This document shows positions 1 to 8,314 of a stretch of 64,000 nt of DNA, piece after piece (position 1 is the stretch's first letter; every line of letters starts with the position of its first letter). The translations under genes and the position numbers were made by a program. This DNA is from CAVUWL01 sp963787415. GTDB taxonomy: Bacteria > Actinomycetota > Thermoleophilia > Solirubrobacterales > 70-9. The stretch covers positions 558,001 to 622,000 of the forward strand of contig CAWBCO010000002.1 in NCBI GenBank assembly GCA_963787415.1, read 5' to 3'. The notes under the pieces are model-generated. The model was not told the DNA's origin and searched no databases. It saw only the letters and a program-made list of their open reading frames with translations.

Positions 1-700
1 CCGATCCGACCAGAACGTATCCAGCGCCAGAGGTGTGACCGGTCTTTACCCCGTTGACCCAGGGCGCCATGCGCAGCAGCTGGTTGATGCTGATGATCCG
101 CCGCGGGGGGCGCAGGCTGCGCAAGACCGCGCTGCGAGAATCGGCGACCTTGGCGAAGGCCGGTATCTGCAGCAGATGCTGCGCCAGGGTTGTCAGATCG
201 CGGGCGCTTGAGTAATTGCCGCGCTGATCGAGTCCGATCGGATTTGCGTAGTGGGTATTGGCCAGGCCCAGCGCCCTCGCCCGCCTGTTCATCTGGCGCA
301 CGAAGCGCCTTTCGGACCCAGCTGCTGCAATTGCGAGGTCATAGGCGGCATCGTTGCCGCTGACCAAGACCATTCCGTAAAGGAGATCGCGAACGCTGAT
401 TCGCTCGCCCGCGCGCAAACCGAGCAATGATTCACCGTGGCTTGCATGGTAGGGCGCCGCCCGCACGATCTTTTCCAAAGGCAACTCATGTAATGCCACC
501 CAGGCCGTCATCAGCTTGGTGGTGCTGGCGACAGGCAGCTCGCGCGATGCGGCATGAGAGGTAAGTACTTCACCGGTGCGGGCGTCGATCAGCGCCCAAG
601 CTCGAGCCTCGACCCGAGGTTGGCGCGCAAGCGCGCCCGGCGCAGACATCAGCGCCAGTCCCACTGCAAGCAGGATCGCAGCGCAGTGGCGGCGGTTCAT
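1..700 (-). CDS. D-alanyl-D-alanine carboxypeptidase (peptidase S11), 3' end cut by window edge
   Basis: Exported DD-carboxypeptidase that trims the stem peptide of peptidoglycan. The protein starts at ATG 700-698 and runs off the left edge after about 233 codons, so the C-terminus is not visible. Residues 1-26 form a signal peptide. The three S11 active-site motifs are all present: STTK with Ser59 and Lys62, SGN in a VSGNDAAYD context near residue 120, and KTGHT near residue 218. The spacing is normal for DacA/DacB-like PBPs. It is the downstream neighbour of a LysM protein on the same strand, which fits cell-wall work. Whether a C-terminal membrane anchor exists cannot be seen. Confidence 0.93.
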   Translation of the reverse strand, partial: MNRRHCAAILLAVGLALMSAPGALARQPRVEARAWALIDARTGEVLTSHAASRELPVASTTKLMTAWVALHELPLEKIVRAAPYHASHGESLLGLRAGERISVRDLLYGMVLVSGNDAAYDLAIAAAGSERRFVRQMNRRARALGLANTHYANPIGLDQRGNYSSARDLTTLAQHLLQIPAFAKVADSRSAVLRSLRPPRRIISINQLLRMAPWVNGVKTGHTSGAGYVLVGS

Positions 701-761
701 CGGACTATCTGACCGAGTTGCAGCGGTCGCGGATCCGCCGGAAGGAGGCGCCACCGAGCAC

Positions 762-1088
762 CTAGCGCAGCTTCAATTTCTGGCCGGAGACGAGGATCTG
801 GGGATCGACCCTCGGATTCAACGCCTGAATCCGAACCACCGAGACCCCGGTCTTGTGCGCAATCGAGGTCAGCGTGTCGCCATTTTTGACGACATAGGCC
901 GATGGCGTGTGAAGAGCTCTGCGCGAGGCTCCGGCGCCTGATGCTCTGCCCGCCTGCGCCGCTGTCCGCGTGCCCGTCGCACCGCCCCCTCCACTCGAGG
1001 AGGAGACGACCAAGAGCACCACGATGAGGCCACCGACAAGGGCGATCGTGGCGAAGATCCGGGCTGGGGCTTTGTTGCGTTTGTGCAT
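762..1088 (-). CDS. Membrane-anchored LysM domain protein
   Basis: A 108-residue cell-surface protein predicted to bind peptidoglycan. Residues 1-11 are basic, 12-29 form one hydrophobic segment (anchor or uncleaved signal), 30-62 are a Ser/Gly/Ala-rich linker, and 64-108 are a single LysM repeat beginning AYVVKNGDTLTSIA and ending at the C-terminus. It lies 62 bp upstream of the DD-carboxypeptidase on the same strand, so both may act on the wall. There is no catalytic domain, so it may be a targeting or scaffold protein. The exact partner is unknown. Confidence 0.85.
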   Translation of the reverse strand: MHKRNKAPARIFATIALVGGLIVVLLVVSSSSGGGGATGTRTAAQAGRASGAGASRRALHTPSAYVVKNGDTLTSIAHKTGVSVVRIQALNPRVDPQILVSGQKLKLR

Positions 1089-1145
1089 TGGGCTGGGCGC
1101 CGGCTCGGATGGGCGACTCCGATCGTATAACCGCTCGGGGTCTAA

Positions 1146-2027
1146 TCAAGCGGTAGAAATGTCCCAAACCGCGGTCCGCAGCGCCTCGGCGGCGGCGGCA
1201 GGGTCAGAAGCGGAGCTGATTCCTCTCGAGGAGGAAACGAGGGCGGCGGCGGGACCGGCGCTAAAGGCAGTGCCGAGGCCCTCGACTCGCCCGCCCTGGG
1301 CTCCGACGCCGGGAATGAGGAAGATTGAGCGCGGCATCAACTCCCGCAGACCGCCAAGGTGCTCGGGTTCGGTGGCACCGATCACCGCTCCGACACCGCT
1401 CAGGCCACACTCACCGACAAGCTGCCCACCCAGCTCATCGACGATTGCCGCGAGGCGCTCGTGCAGGGGCCTTTTTGGAGTAGGCAGGTCCTGGATCTGG
1501 GCGGCGCCAGGATTGCTGGTCCGAACCAGGACAAAGACTCCGGCCGCCACCTTCGCCGCCGCGTCCAGCAGAGGCGCAAGGGCGTCGTTGCCGAGCAAGG
1601 GGTTCGTCGTGAAGGCGTCGACACCAAGCCCCTTGACCGGACCCCACGGGGTCGGAGTCTCGCCGACCAGCGCCTGGGCGTAGGCGCTGGCGGTGACCGG
1701 TACGTCGCCGCGCTTACCGTCGGCGATCGTCAACAGACCCGCATCCCGAGCAGCATCGCAAACCTCGGCAAGGGCGGCCCAACCCGGCGCGCCAAGACGC
1801 TCGAAACAGGCAAGCTGGGGCTTGACCGCGACGCAGCTCGGACCAACCCGGGCAATCAGTGAGCGGCAGTAGGTCGAAACGGCAGCCCCGGCCTGCTCCG
1901 CGGCCCCACCACCGTTGGCGACCTCGACCTCTACGTCCAGTTTCGCGGGATCGGGGTCGAGGCCGAGACAGATCTGGCTGCGGCGTTGCTCAACAAGCGC
2001 CGCGAGCCGATCCGCAAAAGGCGTCAG
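1146..2027 (-). CDS. pyrF: Orotidine 5'-phosphate decarboxylase, probable CTG start
   Basis: Last step of UMP synthesis: OMP to UMP plus CO2, cytosolic. The fold is the type 2 (bacterial, about 270-290 aa) form. LGLDPDP lies near residue 21 and the catalytic IADGKRGD block near 101-108, with Lys105 and Asp103/108; the C-terminal phosphate-binding region is intact. The reading frame has no ATG, GTG or TTG that would keep the N-terminal substrate site: the only TTG (1733) lies just before IADGKRG and would delete it. The family N-terminus (x-x-F-A-D-R-L) aligns with CTG at 2027-2025, 5 bp after the HU stop codon region, so CTG is my preferred start. A sequence error at the start is the alternative. 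Confidence 0.85.
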   Translation of the reverse strand: MTPFADRLAALVEQRRSQICLGLDPDPAKLDVEVEVANGGGAAEQAGAAVSTYCRSLIARVGPSCVAVKPQLACFERLGAPGWAALAEVCDAARDAGLLTIADGKRGDVPVTASAYAQALVGETPTPWGPVKGLGVDAFTTNPLLGNDALAPLLDAAAKVAAGVFVLVRTSNPGAAQIQDLPTPKRPLHERLAAIVDELGGQLVGECGLSGVGAVIGATEPEHLGGLRELMPRSIFLIPGVGAQGGRVEGLGTAFSAGPAAALVSSSRGISSASDPAAAAEALRTAVWDISTA

Positions 2028-2031
2028 CGAC

Positions 2032-2313
2032 TCAGCCGCCCTTGACCTTTGACTTAAGCGCCGAGCCAGCGGAAAAGCGAGGAACTTTGCCGCCGGGGAT
2101 GGTGATCCGCTCGCCGGTGCGTGGGTTCACCCCCTGGCGGGGGCCGCGTGCGGCGACGTGGAACTTGCCAAAGCCCGTGAAGCTGACCTCCCCACCGCCG
2201 CTTAGCGTCTCGGTGATCGCCTCGAGCACTGCGTCCACCGCATCGGCGGCGGCCTTCTTGCTTCCAACCCGCTCATCGCCGGCAAGTTGATCGAGAAACT
2301 CAGCCTTTGTCAC
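2032..2313 (-). CDS. hup: HU-family nucleoid DNA-binding protein
   Basis: A 93-residue small basic histone-like protein that bends and compacts DNA. The start is GTG 2313-2311, with a strong AGGAGG ribosome site about 9 bases upstream. The sequence begins MTKAEFLDQLA, carries the HU core SFTGFGKFHVAARG and the arm RQGVNPRTGERI with the intercalating Pro, and ends in a short basic tail. The length is right for HU. A short GC-rich hairpin (GCCCT/AGGGC) lies in the 5' untranslated region near 2346-2362; its role is unknown. pyrF follows almost without gap, suggesting co-transcription. Confidence 0.93.
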   Translation of the reverse strand: MTKAEFLDQLAGDERVGSKKAAADAVDAVLEAITETLSGGGEVSFTGFGKFHVAARGPRQGVNPRTGERITIPGGKVPRFSAGSALKSKVKGG

Positions 2314-2405
2314 GTCGAAATTCCTCCTGGTCAAGCCTCCGCCCTCGACGAGGGCTCGGGGGGATTGAAGACGGCCGCAATCTAACAGTGGATTCGGCGT
2401 AAGCG

Positions 2406-3758
2406 TCAGGAGCCGCCAATTGTCATCTCTCCGACCAGCAGCGACGGGGTTTTGACCGAGCCTCCAAAAGGGACCCAACGCGCGTCGGAGCCAGCCGCAG
2501 CAACGCAGCCCAGCATCGAGCTGAGATCGCTCGCAATCGTGAACTCGCGCAGGGGCTCGGCCAGCTCACCGCCGCGGATCGCCCGACCCGAGGCGCCGAC
2601 CGAGAAGACCCCCGAGACCGGGTTGATACCTGAGTGAAGCCCTGCCACATCGGTGATGTAGACGCCATCCCCAACCTCGGCTATGAGCTCTAGGAGGGAG
2701 TACGAGCCGCTGCCAACGACCAGGTTGGAAGCCGAGACCGAGGGCTGGGAGCGATAGCCGCTGCGACCGGCGCTGCCGGTTGAGATAGCGCCAGCCCTTT
2801 GCGCTGTATAGGTGTCGTGCAGGTAGGTATGCAGCCGTCCGTCTTCGATCAGCGCGGTGCGCCGCCGCGGAACGCCCTCACCGTCAAAGGGGGAGGAGGC
2901 GGGCCCGGCCGGATCCAAACCGTCATCGTGCAAGGCCAGGATTGAGCTGGCGATCTCCTCACCGAGCCGCTCGGCAAATGGCGAGCGACCGCGCTGCACC
3001 GCATCGGCGCCCAAGGTGACGCCGAGCAGGCCGGCGAAGCTGGCGGCGACGGTCGGGTCAAGGAGGACCGGGCAGGAGCGCGAGGCGGGCTTGCGGGCGC
3101 CAATCATCGCCGCGGCGCGCTCGGCACCCTCGGCCCCGATTGCCGCCGGGTCGAGCCCCGCCGGGCCTCGGGCGAGACCGAAACCGAGGCCGCTCTCACG
3201 GCCGCCCTCACCCTCGGCCAGCGCCTGCAGGTAGGCATAGGCGCTGGAGGACTCAAACTCGCCGCTGACCCCGGTGGAGGAGGAGATCGCGACACGCTCG
3301 GCAGAGTCAGCGTAGACCGCCGTCTCAACTCCGGCGATGCGTGGGTCAGCAGCCAGCGCCGCGCGCTCGACCGAAAGCGCCAACTCCGCGACCCGGTCGG
3401 TCGTCCAGGCGGCGACCGAGGGATCGCGGAGCCCCGCCAGCGAAGTGACCTGCATGGGCTGCGGAGGGGCGGTGAACTCGTCCTCGTCGGCCACCCGCGC
3501 CGCCTCGGCCGCGCCTGCGGCGATCGCCGCCAGACCAGGATCGGATGGATCGGTGCCGTAGGCATAGCCGACGCGGTCACCGAGCCATGCGCGGACGCCA
3601 ATCCCTCGCTGGGTCGCCGCCGTCAGACTTTCAACCTCTCCAGCATGAACCCGCACCTCCCGTCCCTTCTCCTCGCTGGCATAGGCTTCGGCCTCACTGG
3701 CACCAGCTGCCAAAGCAGCCGCCACGGCACCCGCAGCCGCCTCGCCAAGAGTGTTCAA
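2406..3758 (-). CDS. tldE: TldE/PmbA family metalloprotease-complex subunit
   Basis: A 450-residue partner of TldD. In the known E. coli heterodimer TldE lacks the metal site and TldD holds it; the complex processes microcin B17 and CcdA. Family features here are the N-terminal VRVHAGEVESL/GIGVRAW block, the central SSSTGVSGEFESSS region and the C-terminal GGSVKTPSLLVGEM tail. No HExxxH is present, as expected for TldE. It overlaps the tldD stop by 4 bases (ATGA), implying translational coupling and a 1:1 complex. The substrate here is unknown; no recognised RiPP precursor was seen nearby. Confidence 0.92.
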   Translation of the reverse strand: MNTLGEAAAGAVAAALAAGASEAEAYASEEKGREVRVHAGEVESLTAATQRGIGVRAWLGDRVGYAYGTDPSDPGLAAIAAGAAEAARVADEDEFTAPPQPMQVTSLAGLRDPSVAAWTTDRVAELALSVERAALAADPRIAGVETAVYADSAERVAISSSTGVSGEFESSSAYAYLQALAEGEGGRESGLGFGLARGPAGLDPAAIGAEGAERAAAMIGARKPASRSCPVLLDPTVAASFAGLLGVTLGADAVQRGRSPFAERLGEEIASSILALHDDGLDPAGPASSPFDGEGVPRRRTALIEDGRLHTYLHDTYTAQRAGAISTGSAGRSGYRSQPSVSASNLVVGSGSYSLLELIAEVGDGVYITDVAGLHSGINPVSGVFSVGASGRAIRGGELAEPLREFTIASDLSSMLGCVAAAGSDARWVPFGGSVKTPSLLVGEMTIGGS

Positions 3759-5152
3759 ACCTCTGTCCCCCCGACGGTCATCTTCCGTACGCGCACGTGG
3801 CCCTGGCCGGTCCCCACTGGCACCGTCTGGCCGCCCTTGCCGCAGAAGCCGGTCTTCATCTCAAAGTCGCTGCCGACGGCGTCGATCGCGGCCAGAGCCT
3901 GCAGGCAATTGCCGATCAGGGTCGCTCCCCGACACGGCCTTGTGACCTTGCCCGCCTCGATCAAGTAGCCCTCAGAAACCCCGAAGACGAAATCGCCGGT
4001 AGCGGGGTCGACCTGACCGCCGGCGAAGGAAACCGCGTAAAAGCCGCGCTCCACCTCAGCGATGATCTCCTCGGGCGCCGCCTCCCCAGGGGCGATATAG
4101 GTGTTGGTCATGCGCGGGATCGGGAGCTGGCGAAAGCTCTCGCGCCGCCCATTGGCGGTCGAGGCGACCCCGTCGCGGCGGGCACAAAGGCGGTCATAGA
4201 GGAACGAAACCAGCCGGCCATTTTCGATTACCCGAGTTTTCTGGCTGGGAGTTCCCTCGTCGTCGATGCCGTCGGTTCCCCACTCGCCCGGCAGTCGACC
4301 ATCGTCATAGGCACTGAGCAATGGTCCGGCCACCAGCTCGCCGAGCTTCTCTGCATAGACGCTTGCCCCCTTCTGAACATGGTCAGCCTCGAGGCCATGA
4401 CCGGTCATCTCGTGAAAGAGGACCCCTCCAAAGCCACCGCCGACCACAACCGGCATCGAGCCAGCCGGGGCGGGGTCTGCCTCCAGCAGCGCTAGTGCCT
4501 TATTCGAAGCCTGCGCGGCGATCCGCGCCGGATCGCTCTCAAGAAGCTCGAAGCCACGGTGCGCCCCGAGGGTCTCAAACCCTGTCTGGACCAGGTTTTC
4601 TCGGCGCGCCACCGCCTGGGCTCCGAGCCGGACACGAGTTCGATCATCGCTGCTGAAGCAACCCTCGGAGTTGGCTACCGCCACCTCACGCCGAGCCTCC
4701 GTGTAGGAGGCCGAGAACTGAGCCACCTCCCCGCCGGCACCTCGACCTCGCTCATCGAGCTCGCGCAGCAGGGTCGCCTTGCGCTCGGCGGGAACGTCCT
4801 CGGGACGGCGCTCGATCGATTGGGGAGGCGCGGCGTTGAGCGCCTCAAGCGCCCGCGGCTTGACCGAAACCCCGCGCAGAGCCGAGGCAGCCTCTGCTGC
4901 CGCGCGCTCAAGATCTGCGGGGTCGAGGCCGTCAACGTGGGCGAAGTAGGTCGTTCCCTGGCTGAGGACCCGCACCCCGGCGCCCTCCTCTAGGCCGGCT
5001 CGAACCGACTCAATCCGCGACTCATCGATGGACAGCGATAGCCCGCGACGGCGTTCGGCGAAGAGCTCGGCAAATTCACCGCCGCTCGCCAAGGCGCGGG
5101 CGAGGACGCGGGCAGCAACATCGGAATCGATCAAAGCGCCCGGCGTACTCAT
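3755..5152 (-). CDS. tldD: TldD family metalloprotease subunit
   Basis: A 465-residue catalytic half of the TldD/TldE complex. It carries the zinc motif HEMTGH (His247, Glu248, His252) inside GVLFHEMTGHGLEADH, and the C-terminal FCGKGGQ segment typical of the family. Length is normal. It is first of the tldD-tldE pair and its start codon overlaps the stop of the preceding 73-residue gene by one base (TGATG), so at least four genes (roadblock, 73-aa, tldD, tldE) look like one transcript. The complex cleaves unfolded peptides through a tunnel in the characterised E. coli protein; the target here is unknown. Confidence 0.94.
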   Translation of the reverse strand: MSTPGALIDSDVAARVLARALASGGEFAELFAERRRGLSLSIDESRIESVRAGLEEGAGVRVLSQGTTYFAHVDGLDPADLERAAAEAASALRGVSVKPRALEALNAAPPQSIERRPEDVPAERKATLLRELDERGRGAGGEVAQFSASYTEARREVAVANSEGCFSSDDRTRVRLGAQAVARRENLVQTGFETLGAHRGFELLESDPARIAAQASNKALALLEADPAPAGSMPVVVGGGFGGVLFHEMTGHGLEADHVQKGASVYAEKLGELVAGPLLSAYDDGRLPGEWGTDGIDDEGTPSQKTRVIENGRLVSFLYDRLCARRDGVASTANGRRESFRQLPIPRMTNTYIAPGEAAPEEIIAEVERGFYAVSFAGGQVDPATGDFVFGVSEGYLIEAGKVTRPCRGATLIGNCLQALAAIDAVGSDFEMKTGFCGKGGQTVPVGTGQGHVRVRKMTVGGTEV

Positions 5153-5373
5153 CAGCGCGCCCGTTTCCCTGCCACCTCAATCAGGCGCCCGGCTGCAGCG
5201 AACAATTCAGCCCCGGCGATCGATTCGCTTCCCTGATCGGCGCTGCGTCCCTCGCTGTAGTAGAGGCGGGCAAACGGACGGCGAGCGACGCGGCGCCGAC
5301 GCATGAAGGCGGCAGCCTCGTCGGCATAGCCCGAAACTCGGTCAAAGAGGACGCGGTGCGGCTTGGGGGTCAT
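5152..5373 (-). CDS. Small basic protein of unknown function coupled to tldD
   Basis: A 73-residue protein, Arg- and Ala-rich, with a conspicuous FMRRRRVARRPFARLYY stretch at about 23-39. There is no membrane segment, signal or cysteine. I do not recognise the family. It is tightly placed: its ATG overlaps the stop of the roadblock gene (ATGA at 5370-5373) and its stop overlaps the tldD start by one base. This supports it as a real gene and suggests a role linked to TldDE or the roadblock protein. A TldDE substrate peptide is conceivable but there is no direct evidence. Confidence 0.55.
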   Translation of the reverse strand: MTPKPHRVLFDRVSGYADEAAAFMRRRRVARRPFARLYYSEGRSADQGSESIAGAELFAAAGRLIEVAGKRAR

Positions 5374-5786
5374 CCTCGTTCTGCTCCGATTTCGGCACCC
5401 AGCTCGCGTAGGACGGCGCGCATATCAAAGAGCATCAGCGAGGCGAGTGCGAAGCGCTCGGTGACCGCGACGGCGACCAGTCCTGCGGCGCGTACGGCAA
5501 AGACCTCCCCTTTCTGGGTGGCGATGTGGAGCTGCTCGACGGGCGAAGATCCGGCCCGATCGGCGATCGCGAGCAAATGTGAAGCATCCTCGCGCCAGCG
5601 CTCCCGATCACCAGCCGCCGCTAGTACCGCGCCATCTGAATCGAAGATAACGCCGCCTCGCAGGTCAGGGGACATCTCGGCCAGATAGGCGAGTGCCTGA
5701 TCGGCAGCATCGGGTGAAACAAGGTCGGTGGCGCCACCGTCGGGCATCTGAGGGAAAATAGCGGTCCGTGTCCCTGGCTCGAGCAT
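5370..5786 (-). CDS. Roadblock/LC7-like domain protein
   Basis: A 138-residue soluble protein resembling the Roadblock/LC7 fold, which often acts as a dimeric scaffold or a GTPase regulator. The pattern GVIFDSDGAVLAAAGD followed by the helix LLAIADRAG, then VFAVRAAGLVAVAVTERF and the closing helix LMLFDMRAVLREL is characteristic. No MglA-type GTPase gene is next to it. It is the first gene of the small-gene/tldD/tldE run and is divergent from a small membrane protein whose start region it overlaps. The function is inferred only from fold. Confidence 0.65.
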   Translation of the reverse strand: MLEPGTRTAIFPQMPDGGATDLVSPDAADQALAYLAEMSPDLRGGVIFDSDGAVLAAAGDRERWREDASHLLAIADRAGSSPVEQLHIATQKGEVFAVRAAGLVAVAVTERFALASLMLFDMRAVLRELGAEIGAERG

Positions 5787-5917
5787 CCTGGATCACCGTC
5801 GTCTTGGTTTGCGCGATAGCCGTCGTGTTGTTCGCGCTGGGCGGCTACACCGGCTACTCGATCACAGTCGGTGCCGTCGGGCTCGCCGCTGCGGTCAATC
5901 TCTTGCCCTCGCCTTAG
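5768..5917 (+). CDS. Possible 49-residue membrane protein
   Basis: GTG at 5768 opens a 49-codon frame to TAG 5915-5917. The product has a hydrophobic helix (ITVVLVCAIAVVLFALGG), a short turn with GYTGYS, and a second apolar stretch (VGAVGLAAAVNLL), so one or two membrane segments. It overlaps the 5' end of the divergent roadblock gene by 19 bases and ends 7 bases before the convergent CDF gene stop. There is no clear Shine-Dalgarno site. Codon choice and the membrane pattern favour a real gene, but it is too short for certainty. Confidence 0.4.
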   Translation: MSLARASWITVVLVCAIAVVLFALGGYTGYSITVGAVGLAAAVNLLPSP

Positions 5918-5924
5918 CGCCGAT

Positions 5925-6833
5925 CTAGCCTGAGCGGTAGGGACCCGGAGCCGCCTGAGGCTCTCGAAATGAAGTTTCGGGCTCCGCGTGGATCAGAACC
6001 TCGGCCGTCGGTATCTCTGCTTCGATTTGCTCACGCATCCGGTGAGCGAGATCGTGGGCGCGCTCAAGCGTGGTGCCGGACCGATACTGAACGTGGAGGT
6101 CGATGTAGCGGCGGGGCCCAGCACGTCGAGCGCGCAGCTTGTGGTAGCCGGCCACCTCGGCCGTACGAGCCGCTGCAATCGCCGCCTCGATGCGATCCAT
6201 CTCTGAGTCGGGAAGAGCTTCATCGACAAGTACGCCGGACGAGCGCCTGATGATCCTCAAACCGGCAACGACGATCGCGGCGGCAACGAGAAGTGCGGTG
6301 ATTGAGTCAAAGGCGGCGTCGCCGGTGATTTGGACCAGCGCGAGGCCCACCAGCACACCCGCCGAGGTGAACGCATCGGTCCGAAGGTGCGCGGCATCGC
6401 CCTCCAGGGCTGGGGACTCGTGCGCCTTGGCCTGGCGTAAAAGGACCGCGGAGACGCCCAGGTTGGCCAGTACCGAGAACCCCATCACCGCCATCCCCAC
6501 GCCCAGGGACTCGACCGTTGCTCCCACCACCAACCGGTGAGTAGCCTCGAAGACGATGATTGCGGCTCCAACCAAAATCAGCATCCCCTCAATCGTCGCG
6601 GCGAGGCTCTCGACCTTCTCGTGACCGTAGGGGTGATCGGCGTCAGCCGGCTCGTCGGCTTTTCGAACCGAGACAAAGGCAATCACCGAGGCGACGAGAT
6701 CGATCAACGAATGGACCGCCTCGGTGACAATTGCGATCGAACCGGTGATTGCCCCGGCGGCGAGCTTGATCGCGATCAGCAGCGCATTGGAGGCAATTGA
6801 AAGAGCCGCCGCGCCACTTTTGGTTCGAATCAC
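5925..6833 (-). CDS. Cation diffusion facilitator (CDF) metal transporter
   Basis: A 302-residue inner-membrane proton/metal antiporter, probably exporting Zn2+, Fe2+, Mn2+ or a similar ion. There are six predicted membrane helices and a cytosolic C-terminal domain. Metal-site signatures are HSLID (His41, Asp45) in TM2 and HLRTD in TM5; the HPYGHEK loop at 67-73 is typical of the family. The HxxxD/HxxxD arrangement resembles Zn/Fe transporters rather than the DxxxD Mn class, but specificity cannot be read with certainty. The start overlaps the rdgB stop by 4 bases, so the genes appear co-translated. Confidence 0.93.
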   Translation of the reverse strand: MIRTKSGAAALSIASNALLIAIKLAAGAITGSIAIVTEAVHSLIDLVASVIAFVSVRKADEPADADHPYGHEKVESLAATIEGMLILVGAAIIVFEATHRLVVGATVESLGVGMAVMGFSVLANLGVSAVLLRQAKAHESPALEGDAAHLRTDAFTSAGVLVGLALVQITGDAAFDSITALLVAAAIVVAGLRIIRRSSGVLVDEALPDSEMDRIEAAIAAARTAEVAGYHKLRARRAGPRRYIDLHVQYRSGTTLERAHDLAHRMREQIEAEIPTAEVLIHAEPETSFREPQAAPGPYRSG

Positions 6834-7426
6834 CGAGGACGCTCCAATGTCTTTATCCCGAGGTGAGCCGCAAGCGCTCGTGCCGCCCGGCCACGATGAC
6901 TAATGGCGTGCTTTTCACGCGCACTCAGCTCCGCCATCGTGCGCAGATCGCCAGGGCCGGTGTCGACGGGGATAAAGGCCGGGTCATAGCCAAAACCGCC
7001 CGCTCCACGCGGAACCTCACTCAGCGAGCCTGCACAGCGGCCCTCGAAGGTGCGCTCGACCCCGTGCTCATCGATCAGCGCGATCACGCAAACATAGGCG
7101 ACACCGCGCCCTCCACCCGCTTCGCCCACCTCGCGCAGCAGCTTTTCGAGATTCTCGCGCTCACTTGCATGCTCCCCGGCGTAGCGGGCCGAGCGAATAC
7201 CGGGCCGCCCGTTGAGCGCATCGGCCTCGATGCCCGAGTCATCGGCAAGGGCCACCTCGCCGCTGACCAAACGAGCGGCCCGCGCCTTGATCAGCGCATT
7301 TGCGGCGAAGCTGTCGCCATCCTCAGGCGGCAGCTCAAACCCCGGCGGGAGCGGGCGCAGCGGAACACCTACCAGGATCTCGGCCAGCTCCCGCAGCTTG
7401 TGTTGATTGCGGGTGGCGAGGATCAA
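6830..7426 (-). CDS. rdgB: XTP/dITP diphosphatase (non-canonical purine NTP pyrophosphatase)
   Basis: A 198-residue house-cleaning enzyme of the HAM1/RdgB family that hydrolyses ITP, dITP and XTP to the monophosphate and PPi. It starts MILATRNQHK (nucleotide-binding TRNxHK), has the conserved ADDSGIEADAL segment with Asp62/Asp63 and the GIRSARYAG loop, and near the C-terminus FGYDPAFIP and SHRGRA. Length is normal. It overlaps rph upstream and the CDF gene downstream by 4 bases each. The rph-rdgB pairing is common in bacteria. Confidence 0.95.
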   Translation of the reverse strand: MILATRNQHKLRELAEILVGVPLRPLPPGFELPPEDGDSFAANALIKARAARLVSGEVALADDSGIEADALNGRPGIRSARYAGEHASERENLEKLLREVGEAGGGRGVAYVCVIALIDEHGVERTFEGRCAGSLSEVPRGAGGFGYDPAFIPVDTGPGDLRTMAELSAREKHAISHRGRAARALAAHLGIKTLERPR

Positions 7427-8142
7427 ATGACCCGCTCCTGCACCTCCCGCAGACGGGCGATCCCGCCCTCGGCAAGGCCAAGTAGCTGATCGAGTGAGGT
7501 GCGTGAGAGTGGCGTGCGCTCGGCGGTCGCCTGCACCTCGACCAAGCCGCCGTCGCCGGTCATCACCACGTTCGCATCAACCTCCGCGGAAGAGTCCTCA
7601 GAGTAATCGAGGTCGCAAAGTGCCCGGCCATCGACCATCCCGACGCTGACCGCCGCAACGGAGCCATTGAGGGGCATCCTCTCGATCGCTCGAGCGTCGA
7701 GCAGCTTTTGGAAAGCCTGGCGCAGCGCCACGTAGCCGCCCGTTATCGCCGCGCAACGCGTCCCCCCATCGGCTTGTAGCACATCGCAGTCGACGTAGAT
7801 ACTGCGCTCTCCGATTGCCTCAAAGTCGACGATCACCCGCAGCGAGCGACCGATCAGGCGCTGGATCTCGACCCCGCGCCCATCCTGCTTTCCGCGCGAG
7901 ACATCGCGTGCCTTGCGATCCCCGGTTGAGGCTGGAAGCATCGCGTACTCGGCGGTCACCCAGCCGCGTCCGCGCCCCTGCATCCAGCGGGGAACCGAGT
8001 CGCTGATCGAGGCGGTGCAGATCACCCGCGTCTTGCCAATCGAGATCAGCGCTGAGCCGTCGGCGGTAGCAACAAAACCTGGATCGATGGTCACCGGCCT
8101 TATGTCGGCCGGTGCACGGTCATAGCTGCGAGAGGCAGGCAT
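7423..8142 (-). CDS. rph: Ribonuclease PH
   Basis: A 239-residue phosphorolytic 3'-5' exoribonuclease that trims tRNA 3' ends. The start is the ATG at 8142-8140 giving MPASRSYDRAPADIRPV, which matches the family N-terminus (R-x-x-x-x-x-R-P); longer upstream frames are not supported. The sequence has the conserved GKTRVICTASI, GRGWVTAEYAMLPAST, RSLRVIVD and DVLQADGGTRCAAITG blocks. The last is part of the phosphate and RNA site. The gene is divergent from the glycosyltransferase, with about 170 bp between them that should hold both promoters. Confidence 0.95.
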   Translation of the reverse strand: MPASRSYDRAPADIRPVTIDPGFVATADGSALISIGKTRVICTASISDSVPRWMQGRGRGWVTAEYAMLPASTGDRKARDVSRGKQDGRGVEIQRLIGRSLRVIVDFEAIGERSIYVDCDVLQADGGTRCAAITGGYVALRQAFQKLLDARAIERMPLNGSVAAVSVGMVDGRALCDLDYSEDSSAEVDANVVMTGDGGLVEVQATAERTPLSRTSLDQLLGLAEGGIARLREVQERVI

Positions 8143-8314
8143 CGCCGCGAGTCTCCCGCATTTGGACGAGCCCTGTCGCGGCCGCGTCGAGCCGGTGACC
8201 GGCAGAGGTCTCGCCGGCCCGCACAAGCCCGCCACTGCGCAAGGGGTCAAGCGACTGGCCCCAGCCAGGCCGCCACCTCCGCGCCCTGGCTTGTCCACGG
8301 TTACCCTCAGCCCG

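Noticed and set aside
697..1167. Overlapping frames around the LysM gene
   Set aside because: They are shifted readings of GC-rich DNA with no domain; the LysM frame is clear.
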